The position numbers and the translations under genes are program-made. This document shows, piece by piece, positions 7,382 to 17,317 of a DNA stretch of 64,000 nt. How positions within the stretch are numbered: the first letter of the stretch is position 1; each line of letters starts with the position of its first letter. The stretch spans positions 5,161 to 69,160 of the forward strand of contig JBJXEA010000001.1 of the NCBI GenBank assembly GCA_046155285.1, in the 5' to 3' direction. The notes under the pieces are model-generated. The model was not told the origin of the DNA. It worked only from the letters and a program-made list of their open reading frames with translations, and ran no database searches. The DNA is from CAILHX01 sp046155285. Lineage in GTDB: Bacteria > Pseudomonadota > Gammaproteobacteria > Burkholderiales > Methylophilaceae.

Positions 7382-8691
7382 TTGCCTAATTCTTCCATCC
7401 TGATTCGCGTCACTTTGCCCGAAATCGCGGGCAATGCTTCAATCTTGACAATGGCTTGATTAATATTTTTCTCCACCGTAATGTGCGTCAAAATCACAAT
7501 GTCGGCTTCAGTTTCGTTATCCGCCGGTTCTTTTTGCATCATGGCGTCAATCGAAATCTGCAAATCGCCCAAAATGCGCGTGACTTCGGCCAGCACGCCG
7601 GGTTTATCCAGTGCGCGCAAGCGCAAATAATAAGCGCTACGCACTTCATCCATAGGCAAAATAGCTAGGTCAGAAAGCTGGTCAGGCTGAAAAGCCAGAT
7701 GCGGTACGCGTTGGTGCGGATCGGCGGTGGCCATGCGCGTCACATCCACCAGATCCGCCACCACTGAGCTACCGGTGGGTTCAGCGCCAGCGCCAGCCCC
7801 GTAATATAGTGTTGGGCCAACCGCATCGCCCTTCACCAGCACGGCGTTCATTGCGCCATTTACGTTGGCAATGAGCCTCTTTTCGGGAATCAAGGTCGGA
7901 TGCACGCGCAATTCAACACCAGCATCCGTGCGCTTGGTGATGCCCAGCAGCTTCACCCGATAGCCCAATTCTTCGGCGTATTTGATGTCGGTCGCGGCGA
8001 GCTTGGTGATGCCCTCGGTATAGACTTTGTCGAACTGCATGGGGATGCCGAAACCTATCGCAGCCAGTATCATCAGCTTGTGCGCCGCGTCTATGCCTTC
8101 CACGTCAAAAGTTGGGTCGGCTTCAGCGTAGCCTAGGTCTTGTGCCTGCTTCAACACATCGGCAAACGCCAAGCCTTTTTCACGCATCTCGCTGAGGATG
8201 AAGTTAGTCGTACCGTTGATGATGCCAGCGATCCACTCGATGCGGTTCGCAGCCAAGCCTTCACGCACCGCCTTGATGATGGGGATACCACCCGCAACAG
8301 CCGCCTCAAACGCAACGATTACGCCTTTTTTTTGCGCGGCGGCGAAAATTTCGTTGCCATGCAAAGCCAGCAGCGCCTTGTTCGCAGTGACCACATGCTT
8401 GCCGTTTTCTATGGCTTTCAGCACCAAGTCTTTCGCCAGCGTGGTGCCGCCAATCAGCTCCACGACAATATCCACATTGGGGTCATTGACCACGAAAAAC
8501 GCGTCGTCAGTCACCTCCACTGCGCCGCCAGTGACTTGTTTGGCAAGCGCCAAATTCTTATCCGCCACTTTGACGATGTTGATGGTGCGACCAGCGCGAC
8601 GCGTGATTTCCTGTTGATTGCGCGTGAGCACCGTCCAGGTGCCGCCGCCGACAGTGCCGATGCCTAAAAGACCTACATTGATTGGTTTCAT
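7378..8691 (-). CDS. hom: Homoserine dehydrogenase
   Basis: The 437-residue enzyme reduces aspartate semialdehyde to homoserine with NAD(P)H. It has an N-terminal Rossmann motif GLLGIGTVGGGT, the catalytic domain with INGTTNFILSEM and GYAEADPTFDVEG, and a C-terminal ACT domain (about 350-430; YLRLRALDKPGVLAEVT). The ACT domain usually senses threonine for feedback inhibition. It is a stand-alone enzyme, not fused to aspartokinase. It is coupled to thrC by an ATGA overlap and follows alaA in the same direction after 41 bases, the common betaproteobacterial order. Confidence 0.97.
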   Translation of the reverse strand: MKPINVGLLGIGTVGGGTWTVLTRNQQEITRRAGRTINIVKVADKNLALAKQVTGGAVEVTDDAFFVVNDPNVDIVVELIGGTTLAKDLVLKAIENGKHVVTANKALLALHGNEIFAAAQKKGVIVAFEAAVAGGIPIIKAVREGLAANRIEWIAGIINGTTNFILSEMREKGLAFADVLKQAQDLGYAEADPTFDVEGIDAAHKLMILAAIGFGIPMQFDKVYTEGITKLAATDIKYAEELGYRVKLLGITKRTDAGVELRVHPTLIPEKRLIANVNGAMNAVLVKGDAVGPTLYYGAGAGAEPTGSSVVADLVDVTRMATADPHQRVPHLAFQPDQLSDLAILPMDEVRSAYYLRLRALDKPGVLAEVTRILGDLQISIDAMMQKEPADNETEADIVILTHITVEKNINQAIVKIEALPAISGKVTRIRMEELGK

Positions 8692-8732
8692 GAAAATAGT
8701 CGTTAGTAGATAGTGGGTAGTCGTTAGTTTTT

Positions 8733-9959
8733 TTAGTTGCCGTGCTTTTTGCGATACTGCTCCAAGAACCGCGCAATACGGCTCATGGCCTCGGTCAAAT
8801 CGTCCGCATTGGGCAAAAATACCACGCGGAAATGATCCGGCGTTTTCCAGTTAAACCCCGTGCCTTGTACTAGCAACACCTTTTCTTCCAGGAGTAAATC
8901 CAGAATAAATTGCTGGTCGTCCTGAATCGGATAAATCTTGGGGTCTAGCTTGGGGAATAGATACATCGCGGCTTTGGGTTTGACGCAAGTCACGCCGGGA
9001 AGCGCCGTCAACAACTCATAAGCCAAGTCGCGCTGTTTGCATAATCTGCCGGTAGGCGCGACCAAGTCGTTGATGCTCTGATAACCGCCCAGCGCGGTTT
9101 GGATGGCGAACTGCCCCGGCACATTAGCGCACAAGCGCATCGAGGCCAGCATGTTCAGACCTTCCACATAATCCGCCGCGCGTTTTTTGTCGCCCGATAC
9201 CACCATCCACCCAGCGCGATATCCGCAAGTACGGTAGTTTTTCGACAACCCGTTAAACGTCACCATCACTACGTCATCCGCCAGCGAGGCAATGGAGGTA
9301 TGCGTGTGGCCGTCATACAGCACTTTGTCGTAAATTTCATCGGCGAAAATAATCAGCCCGTGATGCCGCGCAATCTCGATAATCCCCTGCAAAATTTCCG
9401 GCGGATACAGCGCACCTGTGGGGTTGTTGGGGTTGATAATGACGATGCCGCGCGAGTTGGCGGTGATTTTGGACTCGATGTCCTTGAGGTCGGGCAACCA
9501 GCCGGAATCCTCGTCACAAATATAATGCCGCGGTGCGCCGCCAGCCAAGGTCACCGCCGCCGTCCACAACGGATAATCCGGTGCTGGCACCAGAATCTGA
9601 TCACCATTGTTGAGCAAAGCCTGCATCGCCATCACAATGAGTTCAGAAACGCCGTTGCCGATAATGATGTCGTCTATATGCACGCCGGCGATGTGCTTGG
9701 ACTGCGTCTGGTGCATGATGGCCTTGCGCGCGGCAAACAGGCCTTTGGATTCGCTATAACCCGACGCATCCGGCAGATTGTGGATCACATCCTGCACAAT
9801 CTCCTCCGGCGCCTCAAAGCCAAACGGCGCGGGATTGCCAATATTCAGCTTGATAATACGATGCCCGTCCTCCTCCATCTGCTTGGCGTGCGCCAGCACC
9901 GGACCACGGATGTCGTAGCAGACGTTATTGAGCTTGGTTGACTTGAGTATGGGTTCCAC
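8733..9959 (-). CDS. alaA: Alanine aminotransferase, AlaA type
   Basis: This class I aminotransferase has the family signatures KLNIGNPAPFGFEAP, NGVSELIVMAMQALL, PAPDYPLWTAAV, NPNNPTGALYPPEI and FNGLSKNYRTCGYRAGW with the PLP lysine. These match E. coli AlaA (YfbQ), which makes alanine from pyruvate with glutamate as amino donor. I place the start at the GTG 9957-9959 because MEPILKSTKLNNVCYDIRGP then aligns with the known N-terminus. The frame is open further to a GTG at 10007, which would add 16 unrelated residues. Neither start has a strong Shine-Dalgarno sequence. It precedes hom and thrC, an arrangement frequent in betaproteobacteria, and is divergent from the Mth938-like gene. Confidence 0.93.
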   Translation of the reverse strand: MEPILKSTKLNNVCYDIRGPVLAHAKQMEEDGHRIIKLNIGNPAPFGFEAPEEIVQDVIHNLPDASGYSESKGLFAARKAIMHQTQSKHIAGVHIDDIIIGNGVSELIVMAMQALLNNGDQILVPAPDYPLWTAAVTLAGGAPRHYICDEDSGWLPDLKDIESKITANSRGIVIINPNNPTGALYPPEILQGIIEIARHHGLIIFADEIYDKVLYDGHTHTSIASLADDVVMVTFNGLSKNYRTCGYRAGWMVVSGDKKRAADYVEGLNMLASMRLCANVPGQFAIQTALGGYQSINDLVAPTGRLCKQRDLAYELLTALPGVTCVKPKAAMYLFPKLDPKIYPIQDDQQFILDLLLEEKVLLVQGTGFNWKTPDHFRVVFLPNADDLTEAMSRIARFLEQYRKKHGN

Positions 9960-10020
9960 GAGGCTTAGCCGACTTAATAAAGTGTGGTATTTTACTTGGA
10001 AAGCCACTCAACCGTAAGCC

Positions 10021-10386
10021 ATGAAACTACATCTCGCCAACGCCGAAGGTCAAAACCTCATCACCGGTCACGGTGCTGGTTGGGTGCAAATAAACCAAAC
10101 CCGCGTCGAACATAGCCTGATAGTCACCCCAGAACAGCTTATCGAGTGGACAGTCAGCAGTTTTGAAGCGCTCACCGCAGCGCATTTTTCAGCGCTGGCC
10201 GCACTCAAGCCAGAAATCGTGCTGCTGGGTACCGGTGCAAAAATCCGCTTTCCTCATCCCAGTCTTAGCCACAGCCTGATAGATTTAGGTATAGGTGTGG
10301 AGTGCATGGATACCGGTGCCGCTTGTCGTACTTACAACATTTTGATGAGTGAAGGGCGGAGTGTGGCGGTGGCGTTGATTGTGTAG
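10021..10386 (+). CDS. Mth938-like (DUF498/NDUFAF3-type) domain protein
   Basis: The 121-residue protein has the single-domain Mth938 fold pattern: WVQINQTRVEHSLIVTPEQL, LKPEIVLLGTGAKIRFP and IGVECMDTGAACRTYNIL. Homologues are widespread; the mitochondrial relative NDUFAF3 is an assembly factor for respiratory complex I, while the bacterial role is not defined. It is divergent from alaA with 61 bases between the chosen starts, and runs convergently into the amidase gene with only 12 bases between the two stop codons. Confidence 0.85.
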   Translation: MKLHLANAEGQNLITGHGAGWVQINQTRVEHSLIVTPEQLIEWTVSSFEALTAAHFSALAALKPEIVLLGTGAKIRFPHPSLSHSLIDLGIGVECMDTGAACRTYNILMSEGRSVAVALIV

Positions 10387-10398
10387 AAACGTGAGAAT

Positions 10399-11256
10399 TT
10401 AACACTCATGCATAGTGCGGTGCTTCAGTGCTGGCAAGCTTTGACGCAGGCTGGCCTGATACGCCGGATTGATGCCAGCCATCACCACACCTGAACCTTT
10501 GGGTAGCTTATCCAGTACAACACCCCATGGGTCAACAATCATGCTGTGGCCGTGAGTTTCACGACCTGACAGATGATAGCCACCCTGTGCGGGAGCCAAC
10601 ACGTAGCATAGATTTTCGATGGCACGAGCGCGGACTAAAGTCTCCCAGTGCGCTTTGCCTGTGGTGTCAGTAAAGGCAGAAGGGATGATGAGCAAATCCA
10701 CTTCGCCCATGGCGCGGTACATTTCAGGAAAGCGCAAATCGTAGCAAATAGAAAGGCCTATAACACCAAACGGCGTTTCCAACACCACGATGCCATCACC
10801 GGGTTCTATGGTGTCCTCTTCGCGGAAATGTTCGTTGCCTAAATCAAGCCCAAACAAATGAATCTTGTCATAACGCGCCGCCAACTTACCGCTGGGCTCA
10901 AACACTAAACAGGAATTACGCACCTTATTGGCGACACTGGCTTTTAAGGGAATAGTGCCGCCTATGAGCCAAATGCTGTGCTTCTTGGCCATGCGAGATA
11001 AAAACCTCTGAATCGGACCATCACCCTCTTGCTCTCGCGCTTTGATCTTGTCGGTGTCTTTCAAGCCCATAATGGCGAAGTATTCCGGCAGCGCCACCAA
11101 TTTGGCACCTTGTCCCACGGCGATTTCAATGAGCCGCTCAGCCTCGAACAAGTTGGCGACCACCTGCGGCCCGGAGGCCATTTGGATACCGGCGACTTTA
11201 ATCACCCCTGGAACAGAGGACTCGACTGGTTTTGTGTGTTTTGATTTTATAGGCAT
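10399..11256 (-). CDS. Nitrilase-superfamily amidase (Nit1/Nit2-like, probable deaminated glutathione amidase)
   Basis: The 285-residue carbon-nitrogen hydrolase has the complete Glu-Lys-Cys triad: E58 in ALPEYFAIMG, K131 in YDKIHLFG and C171 in LSICYDLRFPE. Together with GGTIPL and HGHSMIVDPWG these features match the Nit1/YbeM branch, which repairs deaminated glutathione. Substrate assignment within this superfamily from sequence alone is uncertain. It is downstream of yhdP on the same strand after 53 bases; the yhdP-nit pairing is common in betaproteobacteria. The N-terminal 17 residues are low in similarity, so a later start is possible. Confidence 0.85.
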   Translation of the reverse strand: MPIKSKHTKPVESSVPGVIKVAGIQMASGPQVVANLFEAERLIEIAVGQGAKLVALPEYFAIMGLKDTDKIKAREQEGDGPIQRFLSRMAKKHSIWLIGGTIPLKASVANKVRNSCLVFEPSGKLAARYDKIHLFGLDLGNEHFREEDTIEPGDGIVVLETPFGVIGLSICYDLRFPEMYRAMGEVDLLIIPSAFTDTTGKAHWETLVRARAIENLCYVLAPAQGGYHLSGRETHGHSMIVDPWGVVLDKLPKGSGVVMAGINPAYQASLRQSLPALKHRTMHEC

Positions 11257-11309
11257 AGCACTTATTCTCTAATGTTTTCCAACACTTAGCAATGGTAATA
11301 ATTCACGAA

Positions 11310-14300
11310 CTAGCGCCCCAACGGATTGCTAGGCGGCGCAGTTTTTTTATCCGGCGCGTCCTTCACCTCACGCGGCTCATCCCAAGTACCAACGATGTCA
11401 TATTCGTAGCTAATCAATTTGCTCAACGGATCTTTGAATAATTTCTGCGCAATATAAGCCCCTGCCGCTACCGCAGGCCCTCCTGCCAAGGCCGCTAGAG
11501 AGAGGCTGTCGGAAATAGAAGGCTGGACTTTCACATGCAGATTCTGCGTCTCTTTGGCCAAATCGGTCTCTCCACTGATATTCACCTTGGCGGCAGCGCC
11601 CTCCATCACAAAGTTATCGCTACGCATTACACCTTGGGCGATTTTCACGTCACCGGAAATGTTGTCAAAGGCAAAACCAGAACTGAACACGTCTCTAAAA
11701 TCCAGCGTCAAGCGCCGTGGCAAATTTTGCAAGCTCACGATGCCCAGCAAACGCCCCACACCTGGTTGCAGCTTCAGAAACTGTCCCTTATCCACATTCA
11801 GAGAAAAATCACCGCTCAATGCCGCTGATGTGAATGCCTGCGGACTATCCGGCCACGCTAGGTTGCCTTTTAAGGTCGCAGTACTACCTTTCACCGTGCC
11901 GAGATAGCCAAATCGCTCCAAGGTTTTGCCTAGGTCAGTCACGTCCATATCCAGCCGTAATCTGGTATTAGAATTACGCCGCCAGTTACTCCAAACACCT
12001 GACATATCAGCCACAAAATCAGGATTTTCTATACGTAGCGCTTCCAGATTCCAATTGCTGGCCTCGTGTACAGCACGCAATTCCAGCTTGCCTAGTTTTT
12101 TGCCCTTGGTTTCAAACTGATTCGCAGTCAGCGTAATAGAAGGATAATCACGCGGATTGGAAACCTCAACAACCGCATCAGGCTTTGTGGGAATGGTTTC
12201 AGGAATGATCAGCGAATCGAGTTTGGCAATCACATGGCCGTTGCCTTGCGGCAACCAAGTCACATCGCCATTGATTTCGCGGCTTTTAATGTTGGCTTTC
12301 CAAGCATCCCCCTCCGTTTTCGCATCCAACTGCACTTCGTTCCAGCGGCGCCCAAACGCATCCACTACGCCAACTTTTAGCTTAGCGCTGGTCATCGCAG
12401 GCATCGCACCTGAGGGCTTACTCTCTAGCACGTCTTGCCACTGATCTACATCAAAACTGGGCAAAGTCCCGCCCACGACTAGGCCGCGAGCGAGTGCCGC
12501 CGGATGCGGCTCACCGCCGAATCGAATATCAGTGCGCTCAACGCGCATCGCAACATCTTGCTGGCTACGCGCCAGCTTCATTGAGAACAGCTTATCGCCA
12601 TAACTCACGGCGATGGTGTCTCCCTCCGCACCCGTTTTACGCTCCAGATGCAACGGCGCTTTGGCTTCAACGGGCTTATCAAATGGCGCAGGCAGGCTGC
12701 TCGCCATGCCCACCATGTCAGGGAAATCAATAGAGAAATCGCTACGCTTGTTGTAGAGGGCAATCTTGCCCTGCCACTCCGCAGTACCGCTGAGATGATT
12801 CGCCAGCGGATGATTGATGACTTGACGCAAGCCCATATGACTCAACCTGCCGCGTGCCAATAAATCTACGCGGCCACCCTGCCCGCTTGTCATATTAAAC
12901 GCCACTGGGCCGCCCCACACCTGTGCTTGCACCGCCTTGGCCTTGATGGAACTCTCAGTAAAATTCAGTACGCCGTTGATACGCTGCAAGGTTGGCCATT
13001 CACCATCGCCATCCAAAGTGCCATTGGCAATAACATAGCTACCGCTCACCTTGGTGACATCTACGTTATCCAGCGGAATGCTAAGCTTCACCGCCGCACG
13101 CCCTTGCCCCGCGCCCTTCATCCCTTCAGTAAAGCGGTGCGTCGCTTCTAGTATGGGACTTTGCGCTACGAATTGCAGGCCATCCTCCACGTTGCCCTGC
13201 AACTGCCCCTCAACGCTGAGCACAGGATGATCCACTTCCAAGGCATTGATACGTGCTGTAGCGTTACTAAGCTGAAGACCCAATAAACGACCTTGCATCT
13301 CAGACAGCAGCATCTTGTTCTCAAAAAACTTCATTTTGAGTTTCATGCCTTCCAGCTTGGGCCAAACGTTGGCGTAATCTATCAACGTATCGCTCAGATT
13401 AGCGGTGACGCTAAACTCGCCGGTCTTGCCTCCTATGTAGGGAAAGTCGTCCACATGGCCTTTGAGCTTGATTTTCACGTCGTCAGCACGCCCAGCAAGA
13501 ATAGACGTGTCCAGCCAGTACAAAGTGTCTTTATTCAACAACCGCGGGTAATACAAGGTGATGTATTTGAGATCAAAATTGCGCAGATCACCGCTCACGT
13601 CCAAATAGCCGCCTTTGATGCCATCGTCGCGGTAACTCACATCCACCATGCTCTTGAAATGTGGCGTCGCCAAGGCGAAATCGGCCACTTTGATGTCCAT
13701 CCCTTCACCGTGACGCTTCCAACTAAGCTTTACACTCGCGCTATCAATCGCAAGCGGCTGTCGAAACAGCTTGAGCATTTGCAAACTGGTGCTGTGTGTA
13801 TTTAGACTGACTTGACCCTGCTTTTCGTCGGCCTGCAATGTGCCCGCAAGCCCGGACAAGCCAGGAATATCATCCACCGGCTGCATACCCACATCGCTGA
13901 AATCAGACCGTATCGCATACTTCTCCAACTTGCCCTGACCGGTTTCCCAGCTGGCGTTCAGTTTGCTCAAATGCCCTTCCAGCGCCAAGGCCGCTAGCTT
14001 TTGCTTGGCTGCTTCGCTCAAATCAAAATAATCAGCCAAAACAACGATAGGTAATAGCGGCAATGCATCCACCTTCAGCTCACCGCTGGTGGACGCGGCT
14101 TTCTGCTCAAACCGTGCGCTGCCGTTGCGTAGCGTGAGACCTTGATCCGCGTCTAAAGACAGCTTGGTCGCGGCAAGTGCAAACCCCTGTTTGTTGCGCT
14201 GCCAATCCAGCCGACCAGAAAGTTGCTGCAAATGCAGCGGCAATTTTTCCGTGTGTGGCAGCGCCACCACATTGGCCAAGGCCACGTCAGCGGTCACGTG

Positions 14301-15122
14301 CTGAATGGCATTGTCAGAAAACTCGAGCCAAGCACGAAAAACCCCAGCACCTTGCTGGAAGGCCTGCGGCAGATCCAGCCAAGTGCGCCAGGCAGAAATC
14401 TCAGTCCCCTCACTGGCGACATATACCATGCCGTGCCAATGCTCGACTTGACTGACATCACCGCCATACACCTTGCCGCGCAGGTCTATGGGGTGAGAAT
14501 CACCCACAGACGGCACTGCGGTCAGGCCAAAACGGTGATAATCCAGCAAGCTTCTGGAGAATGGGCTTTCAATGACCAAATTCAGCTTTTCCAAAGACAG
14601 TGGCGGCGCCTGGCGCATGTCATCCTGCCAAACCACGGCGGCATCGCGCACCGCGATTTGTTGCTGGCGCAGCAACCAGTTGGGGAAATCAGGCTTAGCC
14701 GCCGCATTCATAGAAATGCCCGCGACATAAATCGTGCCGTCGGCCTCACGCCGCACGGTGAGCAGTGGCTCATGGATGACCAGATTGGACAAACGCGCCT
14801 CGCCCACCACCAGGCTCAGCCAGGAAAGTTCGGCTTCCACGTGATCAAACTGCAAGGCGAGGCGGCCGGCGTGGTCGTAGATGTCTATTTTGTGTAAATC
14901 AAACTGTGGATTGAGACCGTTCCAGCCAGCATCGATGTCGCCCACTACCACCTTTTGGCCAATCAACTGGCTGACCTTATGCGCGATGGGTTCGCGGTAG
15001 TCTTTGGCGTGCGGCAACACGTAGTAACGCAGCCCCAGCACCACCACAGTGACGACAATAATCACCGCCCACAGCAGATACGTGGTCGCGGCATAGAGCC
15101 AGATGAGGGATTTTTTTACCAT
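11310..15122 (-). CDS. yhdP: YhdP-family AsmA-like envelope protein
   Basis: This 1270-residue protein has one N-terminal membrane anchor (about residues 6-30, LIWLYAATTYLLWAVIIVVTV region) and a very long periplasmic part ending in a proline- and lysine-rich tail. The length, the DAGWNGLNPQFDLHKIDIYD segment and the C-terminal LSLAALAGGPAVAAGAYIAQ match YhdP (DUF3971/AsmA-like C domain). YhdP in E. coli belongs to the TamB-YdbH-YhdP group that bridges the envelope and carries phospholipids to the outer membrane. The start ATG at 15120-15122 sits in a 117-base intergenic region shared with the divergent ABC-F gene. Confidence 0.93.
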   Translation of the reverse strand: MVKKSLIWLYAATTYLLWAVIIVVTVVVLGLRYYVLPHAKDYREPIAHKVSQLIGQKVVVGDIDAGWNGLNPQFDLHKIDIYDHAGRLALQFDHVEAELSWLSLVVGEARLSNLVIHEPLLTVRREADGTIYVAGISMNAAAKPDFPNWLLRQQQIAVRDAAVVWQDDMRQAPPLSLEKLNLVIESPFSRSLLDYHRFGLTAVPSVGDSHPIDLRGKVYGGDVSQVEHWHGMVYVASEGTEISAWRTWLDLPQAFQQGAGVFRAWLEFSDNAIQHVTADVALANVVALPHTEKLPLHLQQLSGRLDWQRNKQGFALAATKLSLDADQGLTLRNGSARFEQKAASTSGELKVDALPLLPIVVLADYFDLSEAAKQKLAALALEGHLSKLNASWETGQGKLEKYAIRSDFSDVGMQPVDDIPGLSGLAGTLQADEKQGQVSLNTHSTSLQMLKLFRQPLAIDSASVKLSWKRHGEGMDIKVADFALATPHFKSMVDVSYRDDGIKGGYLDVSGDLRNFDLKYITLYYPRLLNKDTLYWLDTSILAGRADDVKIKLKGHVDDFPYIGGKTGEFSVTANLSDTLIDYANVWPKLEGMKLKMKFFENKMLLSEMQGRLLGLQLSNATARINALEVDHPVLSVEGQLQGNVEDGLQFVAQSPILEATHRFTEGMKGAGQGRAAVKLSIPLDNVDVTKVSGSYVIANGTLDGDGEWPTLQRINGVLNFTESSIKAKAVQAQVWGGPVAFNMTSGQGGRVDLLARGRLSHMGLRQVINHPLANHLSGTAEWQGKIALYNKRSDFSIDFPDMVGMASSLPAPFDKPVEAKAPLHLERKTGAEGDTIAVSYGDKLFSMKLARSQQDVAMRVERTDIRFGGEPHPAALARGLVVGGTLPSFDVDQWQDVLESKPSGAMPAMTSAKLKVGVVDAFGRRWNEVQLDAKTEGDAWKANIKSREINGDVTWLPQGNGHVIAKLDSLIIPETIPTKPDAVVEVSNPRDYPSITLTANQFETKGKKLGKLELRAVHEASNWNLEALRIENPDFVADMSGVWSNWRRNSNTRLRLDMDVTDLGKTLERFGYLGTVKGSTATLKGNLAWPDSPQAFTSAALSGDFSLNVDKGQFLKLQPGVGRLLGIVSLQNLPRRLTLDFRDVFSSGFAFDNISGDVKIAQGVMRSDNFVMEGAAAKVNISGETDLAKETQNLHVKVQPSISDSLSLAALAGGPAVAAGAYIAQKLFKDPLSKLISYEYDIVGTWDEPREVKDAPDKKTAPPSNPLGR

Positions 15123-15239
15123 TGTCTCTAAATGTTGAAGCGAGTCAGCACGGAGTATTTCATTGCGGCTAGCGTTTGGTCAATGCCAATCGCCCCAAAA
15201 GCCTTACAATAACGCCATTTTTGGCATCTCGATGACGCA

Positions 15240-17114
15240 ATGATTCAATTTCGCAACCTGCAATTTGGCCGTGGCAACAAAGTTTTAGTCCAAAGCGCCT
15301 CGCTGCAACTCCACCCGCAGCAAAAAGTCGGCCTCACCGGCGCTAACGGCACGGGCAAATCCAGCTTGTTTGCGCTGCTGCTGGGCGAGTTGCACGCCGA
15401 ATCCGGCGATTGCGACATTCCCGCGGCTTGGGTCATCGCCCATGTGGCGCAAGAAACCCCAGCACTTGCAACCCCTGCGCTGGAGTTCGTGCTGGATGGC
15501 GATGCCGAATTGCGCAGCGTGGAAGCGGCAATTTTAGAGGCCGACGGTCATCACTTGGCCGAATTGCATACACGACTGAATGACATCGGTGGTTATTCAG
15601 CCCCCGCTCGCGCCGCCACGCTGCTGCACGGTTTGGGCTTTAGCGATGCGGACTTCATCCGTCCCGTTTCTGATTTTTCTGGTGGCTGGCGCGTGCGACT
15701 CAATCTGGCGCGGGCGCTGATGTGCCGCTCAGATTTGTTGCTGTTGGATGAACCCACCAACCATTTAGATCTGGACGCGGTGCTGTGGTTGGAAAGCTGG
15801 CTGCAAAGCTATCGCGGAACGCTACTGCTCATCTCCCACGACCGCGATTTTCTTGATGCCGTGGCTGAACATATCCTGCACATCGAGCAGCAAACACTGA
15901 CGCTTTATCGCGGCAATTATTCTGATTTCGAGCGCCAACGCGCAGAAAAACTCGCGCAGCAGCAATCGCTGTATGAACGCCAGCAGCGTCAAGTGGCACA
16001 TCTGCACAAGTATATAGACCGTTTTCGTGTGCAAGCCACCAAAGCCCGCCAAGCGCAAAGCCGCATCAAAGCGCTGGAGCGCATGGAGCTGGTCTCCGCC
16101 GCGCACGTAGACAGCCCTTTCGATTTCAACTTCCGCGACATTGATAATCCACCAGATCCATTACTAGTGCTCGATGACGGCGCAGCAGGCTACGGTGAAA
16201 ATATCACTTTAAGTCAGTTAAAACTCACCCTGCGCCCCAATGAGCGCGTAGGTTTGCTAGGCCGAAACGGCGCGGGAAAATCTACGCTCATCAAGCTGCT
16301 GGCGGGCGAACTCAAGCTCAAATCCGGCAAACAAGTAACGGGCAAAGAACTCAAAATCGGCTACTTCGCCCAGCACCAAGTAGAACAACTCCGCACCGAT
16401 GAATCGCCGCTGCAACACATGCTACGACTCGCTCCCAACGTGCGCGAACAGGAACACCGCGATTACTTAGGCGGCTTCGATTTTCGCGGCGACATGACGG
16501 TCACTCCTTGCGGCGGATTTTCCGGCGGCGAGAAATCACGCCTAGCGCTAGCCTTGCTCATCTGGCACAAACCGAATTTGCTACTACTCGACGAACCCAC
16601 CAACCACCTAGACTTGGAAATGCGCCACGCTTTAAGTATGGCGCTGCAACAATATGACGGCGGTGTGGTGCTGGTGTCGCATGACAGAGCCTTACTCCGC
16701 GCCACCTGCGACCGTTTTGTGCTGGTGGCGGATGGCGTAGCTGCGCCGTTTGATGGCGATTTGGAAGATTATCGAAACTGGCTGACAACACAAGTTAAAG
16801 CAGAGGAAAAATCAGCAGAAAAAGATACCGGTAAAAACGACCGCGCCCTCAACAAAATAGAACGCCAAGCAAGGCAAGCAGAACGCCGTCCACTGCTAAA
16901 AGAGGCCGAGAAACTGGAACAAAACATGGCGCACTGGCAGAAGGAAAAAAGCGACTGCGAGTCACGTCTAGGCAACCCTGAAATTTACGCCGCCGCCGAC
17001 AAAGCGCCGTTACAGGGGCTGCTCAAACGTCAGGCAGAATTGGCGCAAATGATAGAACAAGCCGAAACGCGCTGGCTGGAAGTGCATGAAATGCTGGAAG
17101 CAATACCTGCCTAA
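15240..17114 (+). CDS. ABC-F family ATPase, YheS-like
   Basis: The 624-residue protein has two ABC ATPase cassettes and no membrane segment. Walker A motifs are GANGTGKSS (about residue 34) and GRNGAGKST (about 343). LLLLDEPTNHLDL occurs twice as Walker B, with signature FSGGWRVRL in the first cassette and FSGGEKSRL in the second. The interdomain linker is helical and basic (YIDRFRVQATKARQAQSRIK), and a coiled coil ends the protein. This layout matches YheS, a ribosome-associated translation factor in E. coli. The gene is monocistronic and divergent from yhdP. A TACAAT lies 32 bases before the start as a possible -10 box, without a clear -35. Confidence 0.93.
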   Translation: MIQFRNLQFGRGNKVLVQSASLQLHPQQKVGLTGANGTGKSSLFALLLGELHAESGDCDIPAAWVIAHVAQETPALATPALEFVLDGDAELRSVEAAILEADGHHLAELHTRLNDIGGYSAPARAATLLHGLGFSDADFIRPVSDFSGGWRVRLNLARALMCRSDLLLLDEPTNHLDLDAVLWLESWLQSYRGTLLLISHDRDFLDAVAEHILHIEQQTLTLYRGNYSDFERQRAEKLAQQQSLYERQQRQVAHLHKYIDRFRVQATKARQAQSRIKALERMELVSAAHVDSPFDFNFRDIDNPPDPLLVLDDGAAGYGENITLSQLKLTLRPNERVGLLGRNGAGKSTLIKLLAGELKLKSGKQVTGKELKIGYFAQHQVEQLRTDESPLQHMLRLAPNVREQEHRDYLGGFDFRGDMTVTPCGGFSGGEKSRLALALLIWHKPNLLLLDEPTNHLDLEMRHALSMALQQYDGGVVLVSHDRALLRATCDRFVLVADGVAAPFDGDLEDYRNWLTTQVKAEEKSAEKDTGKNDRALNKIERQARQAERRPLLKEAEKLEQNMAHWQKEKSDCESRLGNPEIYAAADKAPLQGLLKRQAELAQMIEQAETRWLEVHEMLEAIPA

Positions 17115-17229
17115 TGCACCAATTTTAGGCAAAATCATCTCTGCCACACCTCCATAAACCCACCCTTCACGCCTCTGCAACAAAACATTCACGCCATAGC
17201 CATTGTAATTTCATTGTCCATCCCCATCA

Positions 17230-17246
17230 TTGGCACACCTTATGCT
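17230..17246 (+). promoter_or_regulatory. Sigma-54-like promoter before the small exported protein
   Basis: TTGGCACACCTTATGCT fits the RpoN consensus YTGGCACGRNNNTTGCW at 11 of 14 defined positions, with the invariant GG and GC at the correct 10-base distance. It lies 72 bases upstream of the next start codon. Chance occurrence is possible; no activator-binding palindrome is evident upstream. Confidence 0.45.
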
Positions 17247-17317
17247 TAATTGACAACAAACCCAAAAGGTAGCGACTCGTTAATCATTCGGACTTTTTAA
17301 CCTAAAGGAGCATTACC

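Noticed and set aside
9099..9941. 280-codon open frame on the plus strand
   Set aside because: It lies fully antisense within alaA, has no family features and an unnatural His/Arg-rich composition.
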